Shown here one piece after another: positions 19,504 to 29,489 of a DNA stretch of 64,000 bases. Both the position numbers and the translations under genes were made by a program. The stretch covers positions 248,001-312,000 of the forward strand of contig JAFIFE010000014.1 in the NCBI GenBank assembly GCA_020832185.1, in the 5' to 3' direction. The notes beneath the pieces are model-generated. The model worked only from the letters and a program-made list of their open reading frames with translations. It was not told the origin of the DNA and did no database searches. The stretch is from Alkalibacterium sp. (GTDB lineage Bacteria; Bacillota; Bacilli; Lactobacillales; Carnobacteriaceae_A). How positions within the stretch are numbered: position 1 is the stretch's first letter; the number at the start of each line of letters is the position of its first letter.

Positions 19504-20160
19504 TTAAATTAATTTCTCACTTTTTATTTTGATAAGAACTTCATGAAGATCATGGCAGATATCTAATGTCAGCTTTTCAGTTTCACTGTCAGGTTCAATC
19601 AGGTCAGGAACCATGACGACTGGAAAACCAGCTGCATTGGCTGCTTTGATCCCGTTGACTGAATCTTCAAGGACTAAGACAGGTCCTACATCTTCTTTGA
19701 TCAGCTCTCGCGCCTTTTCAAAAATTTCAGGATGAGGCTTAGAGTTGGCGACTTCATCTCCTCCGATGACTCCGTCAAAATAGTGAAAGAAATCAGCGTT
19801 TTTCAGAAGCTGAAGTACCACTTTTTTCTCAGAACTAGATGCTACAACTGTTTTAAATCCGTTCGAGTGTAAATAGTCAAGCAGCTCTTTCAACCCTTCT
19901 TTTAAAACAGGAGGAGAAGCAAACAGTGCCGTTTTAAGATCCTCAACACTGTCTATGATAAACTGATCAACTTTAGACTTCTCAAAATGAGCATACATCG
20001 CATTAAAAAAGTCTTTTTCACTTGCACCGATGTATCTCTCATAAAAAGAATAATCAAATGGAATGTCAAGCTTATCTGCTGTCTTCTGATTCGCTTTATA
20101 ATACAGCGGCTCTGTGTCAAACATGAGTCCGTCCATATCGAATATGATCAGTTTATTCAT
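19504..20160 (-). CDS. HAD superfamily phosphatase, beta-phosphoglucomutase-like
   Basis: A 218-residue HAD subfamily I hydrolase. It has the nucleophile motif [12 protein letters not shown] at residues 8-19, motif [11 protein letters not shown] near 112, and motif [23 protein letters not shown] and [18 protein letters not shown] near 170. The helical cap follows motif I, as in beta-phosphoglucomutase and sugar-phosphate phosphatases. Substrate is not predictable. Its ATG overlaps the valS stop codon by four bases (ATGA), so it is translationally coupled to valS. Confidence 0.85.
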   Translation of the reverse strand: MNKLIIFDMDGLMFDTEPLYYKANQKTADKLDIPFDYSFYERYIGASEKDFFNAMYAHFEKSKVDQFIIDSVEDLKTALFASPPVLKEGLKELLDYLHSNGFKTVVASSSEKKVVLQLLKNADFFHYFDGVIGGDEVANSKPHPEIFEKARELIKEDVGPVLVLEDSVNGIKAANAAGFPVVMVPDLIEPDSETEKLTLDICHDLHEVLIKIKSEKLI

Positions 20161-22811
20161 TCGTTCCCCTCATTTATAGTTTTCATTTTTTCCAATTGTC
20201 TGGATACTGACTCATACTTGTCTTTATAATCTTTTTCTTTAGCTTTCTCTTCTTCAACTATTTTGTCTGGGGCATTGCTGACAAAACGTTCGTTAGACAG
20301 CTTTTTCTCCACCCGGTCGATTTCACTTTGCCACTTCATCAATTCTTTTTCAAGACGCTGAATTTCTTCATTGATATCTACTAATCCCGCCAGAGGAATA
20401 AAAATCTCCGCCCCTGAAACAACGGATGTTTTGACTTCACTTGGCACAGTGACTTCAGTGTCGATCACCAGTTCATCTGGATTACAGAAGCGTATGAGGA
20501 ATGATTGGTTTTCTAATAAAAACTCTTTTTCCTGCGTACTCTTTGTCTTGATCAGCAAATCGATTGGTTTAGAAAGTGGTCTGTTTGCTTCCGAACGGAT
20601 CGTTCGTACAGAACGGACTAGATCAATCAGCATCTCCATATTGATTACTGCCTGTTCATCTTCAAAATCCTCACTCGCTTCAGGATAAGGTGCATTGACT
20701 AAAGATTCGCCCAGGTGCGGAATATGCTCCCATATTTCTTCCGTAACGAACGGCATAATAGGGTGAAGGAGTTTCAATGTCTGATCAAGTACATGAATAA
20801 GCACTGATTTTGTAGTCTGCTTCTGTTCATCTGTCCCTTGAGTCAGCACTTCTTTTGTCATTTCAATATACCAGTCACAATAGTCATCCCAGATGAATTT
20901 ATATAACTGTCTTCCAGCTTCACCAAATTCGAAGCGTTCAAATAAGTCTGTCACTTGAGTGATCGTTTCATTTAAGCGTGCCAGAATCCATTTATCTGCA
21001 ATCGATTTTTCTTTAGTCAGATCACTTTCTTCAATTGAAAAATCGCCAACATTCATAATAACAAAGCGGCTGGCATTCCAGATTTTATTAATAAAGTTCC
21101 ATGATGCATCCATCTTTTCATAACTGAAACGCACATCCTGACCCGGCGCTGATCCATTTGATAAGAACCATCTTAAGGCGTCTGCTCCGTACTTATCGAT
21201 GACATCCATTGGATCGATTCCGTTGCCGAGTGACTTGCTCATTTTTCTTCCCTGTTCGTCTCTGATCAACCCATGCATCAGGACATTTTTAAATGGTGCT
21301 TTTCCGGTGAACTCCAGGCTTTGGAAAATCATTCGACTGACCCAGAAAAAGATAATATCATAACCGGTAACTAACGTACTGGTAGGGAAGTATTTTTTAT
21401 AATCGCTGCTTTCAACATCAGGCCATCCCATGGTAGAAAAAGGCCACAGTGCTGAACTGAACCACGTATCCAGAACATCGTTATCCTGCTCCCAGTTTTC
21501 ACTATCAGAAGGAGCTGTTTCTCCTACATAGACCTCACCTGTCTGTTTATGATACCAGGCCGGTATGCGGTGCCCCCACCATAATTGTCTGGAAATGACC
21601 CAGTCATGCACATTTTCCATCCAAGTATTGAATGTTTTCTCAAAACGTTCAGGCAGGAAATTTACTTTATCGTCTGTCAACTGATTGGCCAGTGCTTTGT
21701 CGGACAAGTGGTCCATCTTAACAAACCATTGCGTAGACAGTCTCGGTTCAACAATGACTCCTGTTCTTTCAGAATGACCTACACTATGCTGCATCTCTTC
21801 TACCTTGATCAGTAAGCCTTCTTCTTTCAAATCACTTACAAGAGCTTTTCTGGCTTCGAATCGGTCCATGCCTTCATACTTTCCTGCCAGGTGGTTCATT
21901 GACCCGTCATTGTTCATGACATTTACCTGTTCAAGATTATGACGCTTTCCGATTTCAAAGTCATTCGGGTCATGTGCGGGTGTGATTTTGACAACCCCTG
22001 TTCCGAATTCCATATCTACGTAATCATCTGCAATCACTTCAAGTTCTCTGTTAATGATGGGAAGAAGGACTTTTTTCCCTATTAAATGCTGATACCGTTC
22101 ATCATCTGGATGGACAGCTACCGCAGTATCCCCAAGCATTGTTTCAGGGCGGGTAGTGGCTATCTCAACGGTGCCTTCCCCATCAATTACAGGGTACTGG
22201 ATATGGTAGAAAGCGCCATTGACCTCTTTGTGATCAACTTCGATATCAGACAGAGCAGTCTGTGCTTTAGGGTCCCAGTTTATGATATATTCGCCGCGGT
22301 AAATCAATCCTTTGTTGTATAGGTCTACAAATACCTTATTAACTGCTTCATTGAGCCCTTCGTCCAACGTAAACCGTTCTCTTGAATAATCAACTGAAAT
22401 CCCTACTTTTGCCCACTGGTCTCTAATATTCTCCGCGTATTCTTCTTTCCAGTCCCAGACTTTTTCAAGGAATTTTTCTCTTCCCAGATCATGACGAGAA
22501 ATGCCATCCTGAGCCAGTTTTTCTTCTACTTTTGCTTGAGTAGCAATCCCAGCATGATCCATGCCCGGCAGCCATAATGTATCGTAACCCTGCATGCGTT
22601 TTTGTCTGATAATGATATCCTGAAGTGTCGTATCCCATGCGTGACCTAAGTGAAGTTTGCCTGTCACGTTTGGTGGCGGAATAACGATTGAGTATGGTTC
22701 TGCACCAGACTCATTGGGCTTGAACAACTCTTTATCTAACCATTTCTGGTATCTGCCTTCTTCTACTTCTGTTGGATCATATTTTTTTGACATATCATTT
22801 AATTCTTCCAT
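20157..22811 (-). CDS. valS: Valyl-tRNA synthetase
   Basis: Class I aminoacyl-tRNA synthetase that charges tRNA-Val. The 884 residues carry the HIGH-type motif [13 protein letters not shown] near 48, the editing domain ([14 protein letters not shown] near 220), the KMSKS motif [10 protein letters not shown] near 530, the anticodon-binding helical domain and a C-terminal coiled coil (from about 810). Full length. The ATG at 22811 follows AAGGGGT; an alternative ATG six codons on is possible. Expression is controlled by a T-box leader. The HAD phosphatase is the next gene. Confidence 0.97.
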   Translation of the reverse strand: MEELNDMSKKYDPTEVEEGRYQKWLDKELFKPNESGAEPYSIVIPPPNVTGKLHLGHAWDTTLQDIIIRQKRMQGYDTLWLPGMDHAGIATQAKVEEKLAQDGISRHDLGREKFLEKVWDWKEEYAENIRDQWAKVGISVDYSRERFTLDEGLNEAVNKVFVDLYNKGLIYRGEYIINWDPKAQTALSDIEVDHKEVNGAFYHIQYPVIDGEGTVEIATTRPETMLGDTAVAVHPDDERYQHLIGKKVLLPIINRELEVIADDYVDMEFGTGVVKITPAHDPNDFEIGKRHNLEQVNVMNNDGSMNHLAGKYEGMDRFEARKALVSDLKEEGLLIKVEEMQHSVGHSERTGVIVEPRLSTQWFVKMDHLSDKALANQLTDDKVNFLPERFEKTFNTWMENVHDWVISRQLWWGHRIPAWYHKQTGEVYVGETAPSDSENWEQDNDVLDTWFSSALWPFSTMGWPDVESSDYKKYFPTSTLVTGYDIIFFWVSRMIFQSLEFTGKAPFKNVLMHGLIRDEQGRKMSKSLGNGIDPMDVIDKYGADALRWFLSNGSAPGQDVRFSYEKMDASWNFINKIWNASRFVIMNVGDFSIEESDLTKEKSIADKWILARLNETITQVTDLFERFEFGEAGRQLYKFIWDDYCDWYIEMTKEVLTQGTDEQKQTTKSVLIHVLDQTLKLLHPIMPFVTEEIWEHIPHLGESLVNAPYPEASEDFEDEQAVINMEMLIDLVRSVRTIRSEANRPLSKPIDLLIKTKSTQEKEFLLENQSFLIRFCNPDELVIDTEVTVPSEVKTSVVSGAEIFIPLAGLVDINEEIQRLEKELMKWQSEIDRVEKKLSNERFVSNAPDKIVEEEKAKEKDYKDKYESVSRQLEKMKTINEGNE

Positions 22812-22843
22812 GTGTTTACCCCTTATTTGGTTATTTTTTATAT

Positions 22844-23092
22844 AAAAAAAGCATTCATCCTAAATATATTAGGACGAATGCTTCGCGGTACCACCTATTT
22901 TACGACAGTGAATCACATTGACTCCCTGTCGTCTCTCAGTGACAGCTATAATGGACTGTCAAGCCAGTCACAGATACTCCTAGTTCTCCGTGACAGTTCA
23001 CAAGCTACTTCATGATCAGTGTTATCAGGGATTTTCAGCAGACACCCATTCTCTTGGATCACACAGATCACTACTACTCTTGATCGTTACTT
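22844..23092 (-). promoter_or_regulatory. T-box riboswitch leader of valS
   Basis: Minus-strand leader between tpx and valS. It contains the T-box core AGGTGGTACCGCG (22884-22896), which pairs with uncharged tRNA acceptor ends. A terminator stem follows (GCATTCGTCCTAA... and complement, 22851-22881), then T7. Upstream, the specifier strand reads ATGAA-GTA-G, giving a GTA valine specifier at 23006-23008, with the GAA before it as in the specifier-loop motif. The specifier is my reading, not a model alignment. I found no convincing promoter; it may overlap the end of tpx. Confidence 0.9.
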
Positions 23093-23102
23093 TCATTTTT
23101 AT

Positions 23103-23606
23103 TTAATTTAATTCTGCTTCTTCATGCCTGGCAGCCGAAAGCGCCGCTTCATAATCTGGATCATTGGACATTTCTTCTACGATTTCTCTGTAAACGATTT
23201 GACCCTGTCTGTTAATAACGAATACCGTACGTGCCATCTTATCTATACTTTCAATATATATCCCGTACTCTTTCGCAAATGTACGGTCTGCATCGTGCAA
23301 GATGTCTGAAGATAATACTTTAGACTGAGACCATTCACTTTGCTGAGCCAGTGTGTTTGTAGAGATGGATAGTATTCTAGTATCTTTTAATTCTTTGGCT
23401 TCATCATTGAAGGTATTCGTTTGTCTTGAACACGTGCTGGTTTCAATATCAGGTACTGTACTGATGATCAGTACATCTCCTTTGTATTCAGATAGCGATA
23501 CACTCTTATCATCTAAATTTTTCACAGTAAAGAAAGGAGCGTCTTCTCCTACTTGAGGCGGCTGCCCATTGGTCTGTAACTTTTCACCTTTTAATGTAAC
23601 ATCCAT
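23103..23606 (-). CDS. tpx: Thiol peroxidase Tpx, one-cysteine variant
   Basis: Peroxiredoxin that reduces hydroperoxides. The 167 residues include the peroxidatic motif VPDIETSTCSRQTNTFN with the only cysteine of the protein near residue 60. In usual atypical 2-Cys Tpx the resolving cysteine follows Trp in an RWC or KWC motif some 30 residues later. Here that site reads SEWSQSK, with serine encoded by TCT at 23328-23330. It therefore probably works as a 1-Cys enzyme using an external thiol, perhaps glutathione from GshF; this is inference. A direct repeat lies just upstream. The ATG follows AGGAAAGAAGGA. Confidence 0.9.
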   Translation of the reverse strand: MDVTLKGEKLQTNGQPPQVGEDAPFFTVKNLDDKSVSLSEYKGDVLIISTVPDIETSTCSRQTNTFNDEAKELKDTRILSISTNTLAQQSEWSQSKVLSSDILHDADRTFAKEYGIYIESIDKMARTVFVINRQGQIVYREIVEEMSNDPDYEAALSAARHEEAELN

Positions 23607-23621
23607 ACTATTCCTTCTTTC

Positions 23622-23642
23622 CTATAGTTTAACTATAGTTTA
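23622..23642. repeat. Tandem and inverted repeat upstream of tpx
   Basis: The ten-base unit CTATAGTTTA occurs twice, one base apart (23622-23631 and 23633-23642), and 23622-23638 is also a perfect 17-base palindrome. It lies 15 bases before the tpx start, where an operator or -10 element would act. The binding protein is unknown. Confidence 0.5.
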
Positions 23643-23673
23643 CTTATCAAAGAAGCGTATTGCAACCCAAACA

Positions 23674-24891
23674 TCAAAATAATGACTCATAGGTCTCTTC
23701 ACTGAGGTTCTCCGAATTATCGTCCTGAGTGATCGATTCAATTCTCAGTCCACTCAGTGCATTGGTAATCAGTGCATCTATATCCAGGCTTCCTTCCATT
23801 TCCTTCACTTTTTTCAGTTTAGGTTTTGTTTTAGGCTTGGATGGGGCAAAGACTGTACAGCAATCTTCATAAGGCTGTATAGCTAAATCAAATGTATCGA
23901 TATCTCGGGCAATCGAGATTATATCATTTTTATCCATAGAAATAAGGGGCCGCAATATAGGCGTCGCCGTTACTTCATTGATGGCAAGCATACTTTCCAG
24001 GGTCTGTGAAGCCACCTGACCTAGTGACTCTCCATTCATTATAGCCAGTCCATTTCGTTTTCCGCGTATCTTATCCGTCAGGCGCAGCATCATACGCCTT
24101 GTAATAGTCATTGAATAGTCTTCAGGGATGTGTTTCTTGATTGCTTCCTGTATTTCCGTAAAAGGGACTTCTATAAAGGTGATGTCTCCCGTATACTTTG
24201 CAAGTTTAGATGTCAGATCCTTAGCTTTCTGCAAAGCCTGCGGAGATGTATATGGCGGGCTGTGAAAATGAACAGCCTCAATCTCCATTCCCCTTTTTAG
24301 AGATAAATACCCCGCAACAGGTGAATCTATTCCTCCAGACATCATCAGCATGCCTTTTCCAGCTGTACCTACCGGGAGTCCTCCCGCTCCATCAAGTGTT
24401 TCTACAGAAATGAATATGCCATCGAGACGCACTTCCACTCGTACATCCAAGTCAGGATTTTTCATTCTCACAGACAGAGGCTGGATGGATTCTTCTACCA
24501 CAGTCCCGAGTATCCGATTTAAGTCATTCGTATCATATTCAAAATCATGATCCGCCCGTTTTGTGTTGATTCTAAATGTCATATTGTCTTTGAAGTTTTC
24601 TTTAATCAGATGGACCACTGCCTGTTTAGCTTCTTCTATCGACTTGTCGACCCTGACTACTGGAGAAAATGAGCTTACTCCGAATATATCCCTCAACCTA
24701 CTCATCACAGCATCCGCATCTTCCCCATTTAAAGTAATATGAAGACGATCTCTATTAGCCGCTATTTTCAGCTTACTAAAGGATTCAAGTTTTAAACGAA
24801 CATTTCGGTGCAGTTTCTTTATGAAAAATTTTCTATTCTTTCCTTTTGTAGACAGTTCGCCGTATCTGACTAGTATCTCTGTGATCTCCAT
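23674..24891 (-). CDS. thiI: tRNA 4-thiouridine sulfurtransferase ThiI
   Basis: Uses ATP and a protein persulfide to make 4-thiouridine at position 8 of tRNA, and in some bacteria supplies sulfur for the thiamin thiazole. The 405 residues comprise an N-terminal ferredoxin-like region, a THUMP domain (about 60-165) and the PP-loop [17 protein letters not shown] near 180. The bacillar type lacks a rhodanese tail, as here. It starts 11 bases after the cysteine desulfurase gene, which is the expected sulfur donor. Confidence 0.95.
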   Translation of the reverse strand: MEITEILVRYGELSTKGKNRKFFIKKLHRNVRLKLESFSKLKIAANRDRLHITLNGEDADAVMSRLRDIFGVSSFSPVVRVDKSIEEAKQAVVHLIKENFKDNMTFRINTKRADHDFEYDTNDLNRILGTVVEESIQPLSVRMKNPDLDVRVEVRLDGIFISVETLDGAGGLPVGTAGKGMLMMSGGIDSPVAGYLSLKRGMEIEAVHFHSPPYTSPQALQKAKDLTSKLAKYTGDITFIEVPFTEIQEAIKKHIPEDYSMTITRRMMLRLTDKIRGKRNGLAIMNGESLGQVASQTLESMLAINEVTATPILRPLISMDKNDIISIARDIDTFDLAIQPYEDCCTVFAPSKPKTKPKLKKVKEMEGSLDIDALITNALSGLRIESITQDDNSENLSEETYESLF

Positions 24892-24902
24892 ACTTATCTC
24901 CT

Positions 24903-26042
24903 TTACTCTATCTCTTTCAGCTGATTATAAATGTCATCAAACGCTGCTTTAAACTGGTGTACTTCTTCTAACGTATTAACATGGCTCAAACTGATCCTTA
25001 CAGCTGACTCTGCTTCGTTTTTTGAATACCCCATATCCATTACAGTGGATGCTTTAGTTTTTCGCTTACTGGAACAGGCGCTTGTAGTTGAGACAATAAT
25101 CCCCTTTTTTTCCAAGGCATGAACAATGATTTCGCCCCGTATAGCTCTCACTCCAAAACACAGTATATGTGGCGCACTAGCAGCCGGAGTGAACACGGTC
25201 ACTTTATTAAATCCTGACAAATAGGAAGTCAGCTCATCCTTCAGTGAGCGTACGACTGCCTGTTTGTCAGTGCTCTCTTCTAGTAACAATCTCAACGCTT
25301 TAGCCATTGCAACAATTCCAGGGACATTTTCTGTGCCACTGCGCTTGCCACTTTCCTGTCCTCCCCCACTCATCAAGGGAGCCAACTGCCTTCCTTTTTT
25401 CAAGTAAATAAATCCAGTACCCTTGGGTGCATGAAATTTGTGACCAGAGAAAACAGCGATATCGATTCTTGATTCTGCTAGACTGAGATCGATTTTTCCT
25501 ATTGCCTGAACAGCATCAACATGAAAGTGAATCGAAGGGTACGCTTTTAAGAGATCTCCAATTTCGTCTAAGGGCTGCAGACTGCCCATTTCATTATTCA
25601 CAGCCATAATCGAAACCAGCACTGTGTCTTTACGAATGGCTTTTTTTAAGTCATCTAAGCTGATTTGGCCGTCCTCATCGACTGATAAATAAGTGACTTC
25701 CCATCCAGTCATTTCCAGCTGCTCTAATGACTTGGTAACTGCCGGATGTTCAATAGTCGTTGATATAATATGTTTGCCGAAGGTATCCTTCTCGATAGCC
25801 GTGCCCTTTATTGCCCAGTTGTCCCCCTCTGTTCCTCCACTCGTAAAGAAAATTTCTTCCTCATCTACTTGCAGTAAAGAGGCGATTTGCTTTCTCGACT
25901 GCTTTAACAGATTAGCTGTTTCTTCACCAAATGCATGTAAACTTGACGGGTTTCCATAATGTTTCCGACTGACGTGTAAATATGAGTCTAGTACGGATTC
26001 ATCTATTTCAGTAGTAGCTGAGTTATCAAAATATATCATCAT
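24903..26042 (-). CDS. Cysteine desulfurase, NifS-like (ThiI-linked copy)
   Basis: Second PLP-dependent cysteine desulfurase in the window (379 residues). Key segments are [11 protein letters not shown] at the N-terminus, [14 protein letters not shown] near 70, the PLP-lysine motif [16 protein letters not shown] near 200, and the active-site cysteine in [17 protein letters not shown] near 325. The gene pair with thiI matches the Bacillus nifZ-thiI arrangement, where the dedicated desulfurase passes sulfur to ThiI. The start is one of two adjacent ATGs after AGAGAGG. Confidence 0.93.
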   Translation of the reverse strand: MMIYFDNSATTEIDESVLDSYLHVSRKHYGNPSSLHAFGEETANLLKQSRKQIASLLQVDEEEIFFTSGGTEGDNWAIKGTAIEKDTFGKHIISTTIEHPAVTKSLEQLEMTGWEVTYLSVDEDGQISLDDLKKAIRKDTVLVSIMAVNNEMGSLQPLDEIGDLLKAYPSIHFHVDAVQAIGKIDLSLAESRIDIAVFSGHKFHAPKGTGFIYLKKGRQLAPLMSGGGQESGKRSGTENVPGIVAMAKALRLLLEESTDKQAVVRSLKDELTSYLSGFNKVTVFTPAASAPHILCFGVRAIRGEIIVHALEKKGIIVSTTSACSSKRKTKASTVMDMGYSKNEAESAVRISLSHVNTLEEVHQFKAAFDDIYNQLKEIE

Positions 26043-26142
26043 AAAACCTCTCTGTAAGTCCTTCTTTTCAAACTTTCCCTATTATATCAAATAACCTCGC
26101 ATGGTCAAAAAATCCTTGTAAGATTTCTTGCATTTATCCGCT

Positions 26143-26168
26143 AAAAAAGCCAGTCTATGACTGACTTT
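26143..26168 (-). terminator. Terminator of ezrA
   Basis: Minus strand: AAGTCAGTC-ATA-GACTGGCTT with one G-T pair, followed by T6, placed just beyond the ezrA stop codon. Confidence 0.75.
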
Positions 26169-26182
26169 GAAAGGTTATCCAA

Positions 26183-27901
26183 TTAATCGTATGATTTATC
26201 TTTTTTGTAACTGTCGTGAACTTCCTTATAGGCACCAGGTTCAACGGCCTCTAATTTTTCCCTGACCATTTTCAGTGCTGTTTCGTAATCATATTCTTCA
26301 AGAAACAGTGATTCACTATATTTGATCGTTTCTATGATTTCCGGATTCTCTTCTTTGTGACGATATAATCGCTGACTTGTCAATTCAGTCAGCAGAGCGT
26401 TATCAACGATTGCATCCGTCTGTTGAGCAAGGTTTTCTATATCATCCTCACACATCTGATGAACCGATATCACTTCTTTAAGGTCTAGTCGTGGTCTAGC
26501 CAGTTCTTTAGACAGTGTTTCAAGATGATCTGTCGTGTAGAAGAAAAGATTTAAATACGCCTTAGGCAAACCTGGCAGGTGCTTACTCTCGAGGTAACGT
26601 TTCATCTCTCTAAGCGCATATTCCATTTCCTCAATATCATTCTTAATTTCAATTTCCTTTTCACGGTAAGAGTAAAGGTTTTCTGATAAATGCTTGAAAG
26701 AATCAGAGATGTGTTTTAGCTGTTCAAAGCTTTCTTCAAGCATGTCGTTTGCGTTCGAGTATGGAATCTTGTTGTCCGACAGTTTCACCTCTATATCATT
26801 GATAAGTGAGCTCTGTTCGTTTAACGCTGTTCTCAATTTTTTGAAAGACTGTTCTTCATTCTGATATAAGGTATAACTTTGATTGATCCGATCGATTTCG
26901 AAGCTCATTTCTCTATTCTGATCTTGAATATGCAGGGCGATTTTCTTTAATTTGCTGACTAGTTTAGTGACTTTCCCTTTTGCTTCGATTTCCGTTTCCA
27001 TATAATCATATAGCTGATTGATCTGTTTCTCAACTTCCTCAATCTGCTGATCGGCTTCTTTCATCTCAAGATTCTCAACATATGCTTCCAGTTTTGAAAT
27101 GTCCTTGTCCAGCTCTTCCATTTCATTCTCGATGCCAATTGCTTCAGGGAACAAATACCCCTGCTCTCTTAATGTTGTATAGCCTTCTGTTATTTCTTCT
27201 TTCTGCTTGATAAAATCCGAATTGATCATCTTGATGACTTTAGGTATACGAGCCATTAGTTTTTCCATTTCAGAAATGTCTTTGTCGAGCTTGTTGACAA
27301 TAATTTTGGCTTCTTCGTGATCTCCAGAAGCAGTCAAATCAGAAAAAGAAGTAAATTTAGTTTCCACTTCACCTAACTTATCTTCAAGATTGTTGATACT
27401 GTCTCCAAAGGAAAAACTGCTGGCAAGTAATTCTTTTCTGATTTTGTGGTATCTTTTTTTGATCAGATCCACTTTTTTCAGATTAGCTTCTTCTCTCTGG
27501 AGTAACTCATCGATCGTACTAATCAATTGAGTAGAGTCATTCTCGATTTCCTCAAGTTCGGTTTCTGCTTTTTGCTGATGAGACGTCGCCTGTTTAAACC
27601 TGTAACGATCAGTAGCCTGCTCCGCTTCAAACAACACAGCTTCAATTTCTGTCAGACGTGTCTGCTCGATTTCATTTACTTTTTTTATAGCTAAATCAGC
27701 AGCGGCTTTAGACTGACCTGTTATGGTCATTTTGTGTAGTTTTTCAGTCTTATCTAAAGGTAATCGTTTCAGTACCTCTTTTTTCTTGCTATCTAATCGA
27801 TCAATATCCGTATAATGCGACTTTTTTAGGTAGTATGTACTAAAAAATAAAATGATCGCGAGTATAATGATACTTAACATTACGACAACTTCAATTGTCA
27901 T
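26183..27901 (-). CDS. ezrA: Septation ring formation regulator EzrA
   Basis: Membrane-anchored negative regulator of FtsZ ring formation in Firmicutes, with spectrin-like repeats. The 572 residues have one N-terminal transmembrane helix (VVVMLSIIILAIILFFSTYYL, with the rest cytoplasmic) followed by almost continuous long coiled-coil helices rich in Glu, Lys and Leu. Length is typical (560-575). It is divergent from the methionine sulfoxide reductase gene, is transcribed alone and ends in a terminator. A ten-base palindrome AACTATAGTT lies between it and its start. Confidence 0.93.
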   Translation of the reverse strand: MTIEVVVMLSIIILAIILFFSTYYLKKSHYTDIDRLDSKKKEVLKRLPLDKTEKLHKMTITGQSKAAADLAIKKVNEIEQTRLTEIEAVLFEAEQATDRYRFKQATSHQQKAETELEEIENDSTQLISTIDELLQREEANLKKVDLIKKRYHKIRKELLASSFSFGDSINNLEDKLGEVETKFTSFSDLTASGDHEEAKIIVNKLDKDISEMEKLMARIPKVIKMINSDFIKQKEEITEGYTTLREQGYLFPEAIGIENEMEELDKDISKLEAYVENLEMKEADQQIEEVEKQINQLYDYMETEIEAKGKVTKLVSKLKKIALHIQDQNREMSFEIDRINQSYTLYQNEEQSFKKLRTALNEQSSLINDIEVKLSDNKIPYSNANDMLEESFEQLKHISDSFKHLSENLYSYREKEIEIKNDIEEMEYALREMKRYLESKHLPGLPKAYLNLFFYTTDHLETLSKELARPRLDLKEVISVHQMCEDDIENLAQQTDAIVDNALLTELTSQRLYRHKEENPEIIETIKYSESLFLEEYDYETALKMVREKLEAVEPGAYKEVHDSYKKDKSYD

Positions 27902-28032
27902 TTTTTCCCCTCCAACTATAGTTGCGTATTCTGAACTATCTCTCTTTTATATAGTATATCAAACTTATATCAATTATGTTATACTAGCAAGCAAATTATA
28001 TTAAATAATAATTAACGTGAGAGGACAGTTTG

Positions 28033-28494
28033 ATGACTAACACTATAAAACATATGCTGAACAAACAATTGAATGCATTATTGGCTGATGAACCAAACCT
28101 GATCGCCAATTTGAGTAACGCTTCTGCGCTTTTGAATGAACACTTTAATGATATCAACTGGGCAGGATTCTATTTATGGGATGACGAACAAAACGAGTTG
28201 GTTCTTGGTCCCTTTCAAGGAAAAGTAGCCTGTGTCCGTATTGAAAATGGATCAGGTGTATGTGGAACAGCATTCAAGGAAGAACGAACCATTGTTGTCC
28301 CAGACGTCCACCTTTTTCCTGGTCACATTGCATGTGATGCTGCCAGCCAGTCAGAAATAGTCGTTCCTTTAATGAAAAATGGGCAAAAATTAGGTGTTCT
28401 GGATATTGACGCACCTATAAAAGACCGTTTCTCGCAAGAAGACAGAGAAATCCTTGAAGAATTTGCTTCCGTTCTAATCCAGGCAATCCTTTAA
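28033..28494 (+). CDS. msrC: Free methionine-(R)-sulfoxide reductase, GAF-domain
   Basis: A 153-residue GAF-fold enzyme that reduces free L-methionine-(R)-S-oxide. The three cysteines expected of the family are present at residues 67, 77 and 101 (KVACVRI, SGVCGTAF, HIACDAAS), at the 10- and 24-residue spacing known for the E. coli enzyme. NDINWAGFYLWD near 39-50 is also typical. The ATG at 28033 follows GAGAGGA; the TTG three bases earlier is unlikely. It lies alone on the plus strand between ezrA and rpsD, with a shared terminator downstream. Confidence 0.92.
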   Translation: MTNTIKHMLNKQLNALLADEPNLIANLSNASALLNEHFNDINWAGFYLWDDEQNELVLGPFQGKVACVRIENGSGVCGTAFKEERTIVVPDVHLFPGHIACDAASQSEIVVPLMKNGQKLGVLDIDAPIKDRFSQEDREILEEFASVLIQAIL

Positions 28495-28508
28495 TCACCT
28501 ATGAATAG

Positions 28509-28548
28509 AAAAAGACTCTTACCACATTGTGATAAGAGTCTTTTTTTC
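28509..28548. terminator. Bidirectional terminator between msrC and rpsD
   Basis: Hairpin AAAAAGACTCTTA...TAAGAGTCTTTTTTT with an 11-base loop that can itself pair (CCACA/TGTG). A-runs and T-runs on the two sides allow it to serve both convergent genes. Confidence 0.85.
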
Positions 28549-28582
28549 TTTATTCAGATCATTTAATCGATTGATTAAAGAA

Positions 28583-29188
28583 TTATCTGTTGTAGTACTC
28601 AACGATAAATGCTTCATCGATTTCAGCAGGCATTTCTTCACGTAATGGTAAACGTGTAAGTGTTCCTTCTAATTTTTCATCGTCAAATGACACAAAGTCA
28701 GGACGACCAAAGATAGATTCTACTGATTCTTTAATGATTTTAAGATCTTTAGATTTTTCGCGCACACCTACAACATCTCCAACAGATACGCTGAATGATG
28801 GAATATCCACACGTTTTCCGTTAACAGTGATGTGGCCGTGGTTTACTAATTGACGAGCTTGACGACGAGTAGTCGCAAGTCCAAGTCTGTAGACAATGTT
28901 GTCTAGACGTTGTTCAAGTAATACCATGAAGTTAACACCGTGTTTACCTTCACGAATTTTACCCGCTTTAGTAAATAAGTTAAAGAATTGACGTTCATTT
29001 AATCCGTACATGAAACGCAGTTTTTGTTTCTCTTTAAGTTGTAATCCGTATTCTGATAATTTAATACGACCAGTTGGTCCATGTTGACCTGGTACGTATG
29101 GACGTCGAGCTAATTCTTTTCCGCTTCCAGTTAAAGAGATGCCTAAACGTCTTGATTTTTTCCATGATGGTCCTGTATATCTTGACAT
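28583..29188 (-). CDS. rpsD: 30S ribosomal protein S4
   Basis: Primary 16S rRNA-binding protein that nucleates 30S assembly and represses its own message. The 201 residues begin [21 protein letters not shown] and contain the S4 RNA-binding domain ([27 protein letters not shown] near 95-120). This is the Firmicutes zinc-free type, with no N-terminal cysteines. It is monocistronic, as in Bacillus, with a 205-base leader and a strong promoter. GGAGGAATT precedes the ATG. Confidence 0.97.
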   Translation of the reverse strand: MSRYTGPSWKKSRRLGISLTGSGKELARRPYVPGQHGPTGRIKLSEYGLQLKEKQKLRFMYGLNERQFFNLFTKAGKIREGKHGVNFMVLLEQRLDNIVYRLGLATTRRQARQLVNHGHITVNGKRVDIPSFSVSVGDVVGVREKSKDLKIIKESVESIFGRPDFVSFDDEKLEGTLTRLPLREEMPAEIDEAFIVEYYNR

Positions 29189-29393
29189 TATTGAATTCCT
29201 CCATTAAATATATTTTTCACTCCTGAATAAGGAATGACTATGGAGTAAAATAACGAATTGGAAGTTCAGTAGTACGTGCAGTTACTTTTCAACCTTCACC
29301 AATGCAGCCGCTGGTTACACAATTGCGCTCATACTAAAGTATGGCAAGGAACTGTTGACGCGATTACCACTTCCTGCTGCGGTATTTTACACA
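29189..29393 (-). promoter_or_regulatory. rpsD leader, candidate S4 autoregulatory element
   Basis: The 301-base gap between rpsD and the next gene holds, from right to left, a terminator, the rpsD promoter and this untranslated leader of about 205 bases. The leader has several pairable segments, for example CCATACTTTAGTATGAG and GGAATGACTATGG near the start codon. Firmicutes rpsD leaders are known to bind S4. Identity with that element is inferred from position and length. Confidence 0.6.
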
Positions 29394-29399
29394 AAAGTC

Positions 29400-29428
29400 A
29401 GTGTACCGCGAATATAGTAATATGTCAA
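29400..29428 (-). promoter_or_regulatory. Promoter of rpsD
   Basis: Minus strand: perfect -35 TTGACA (29423-29428), 17-base spacer, -10 TACACT (29400-29405). This predicts a transcript start near 29393. Confidence 0.75.
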
Positions 29429-29443
29429 GACAATAGTACACAG

Positions 29444-29471
29444 AAAAAGCCAAGGTCATTGACCTTGGCTT
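29444..29471 (-). terminator. Terminator of the eRF1-like gene
   Basis: A near-perfect inverted repeat AAGCCAAGGTCA / TGACCTTGGCTT, followed on the minus strand by T5. It ends the 29490-30632 gene just before the rpsD promoter. Confidence 0.8.
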
Positions 29472-29489
29472 AAACCTACTTTTAAATGA

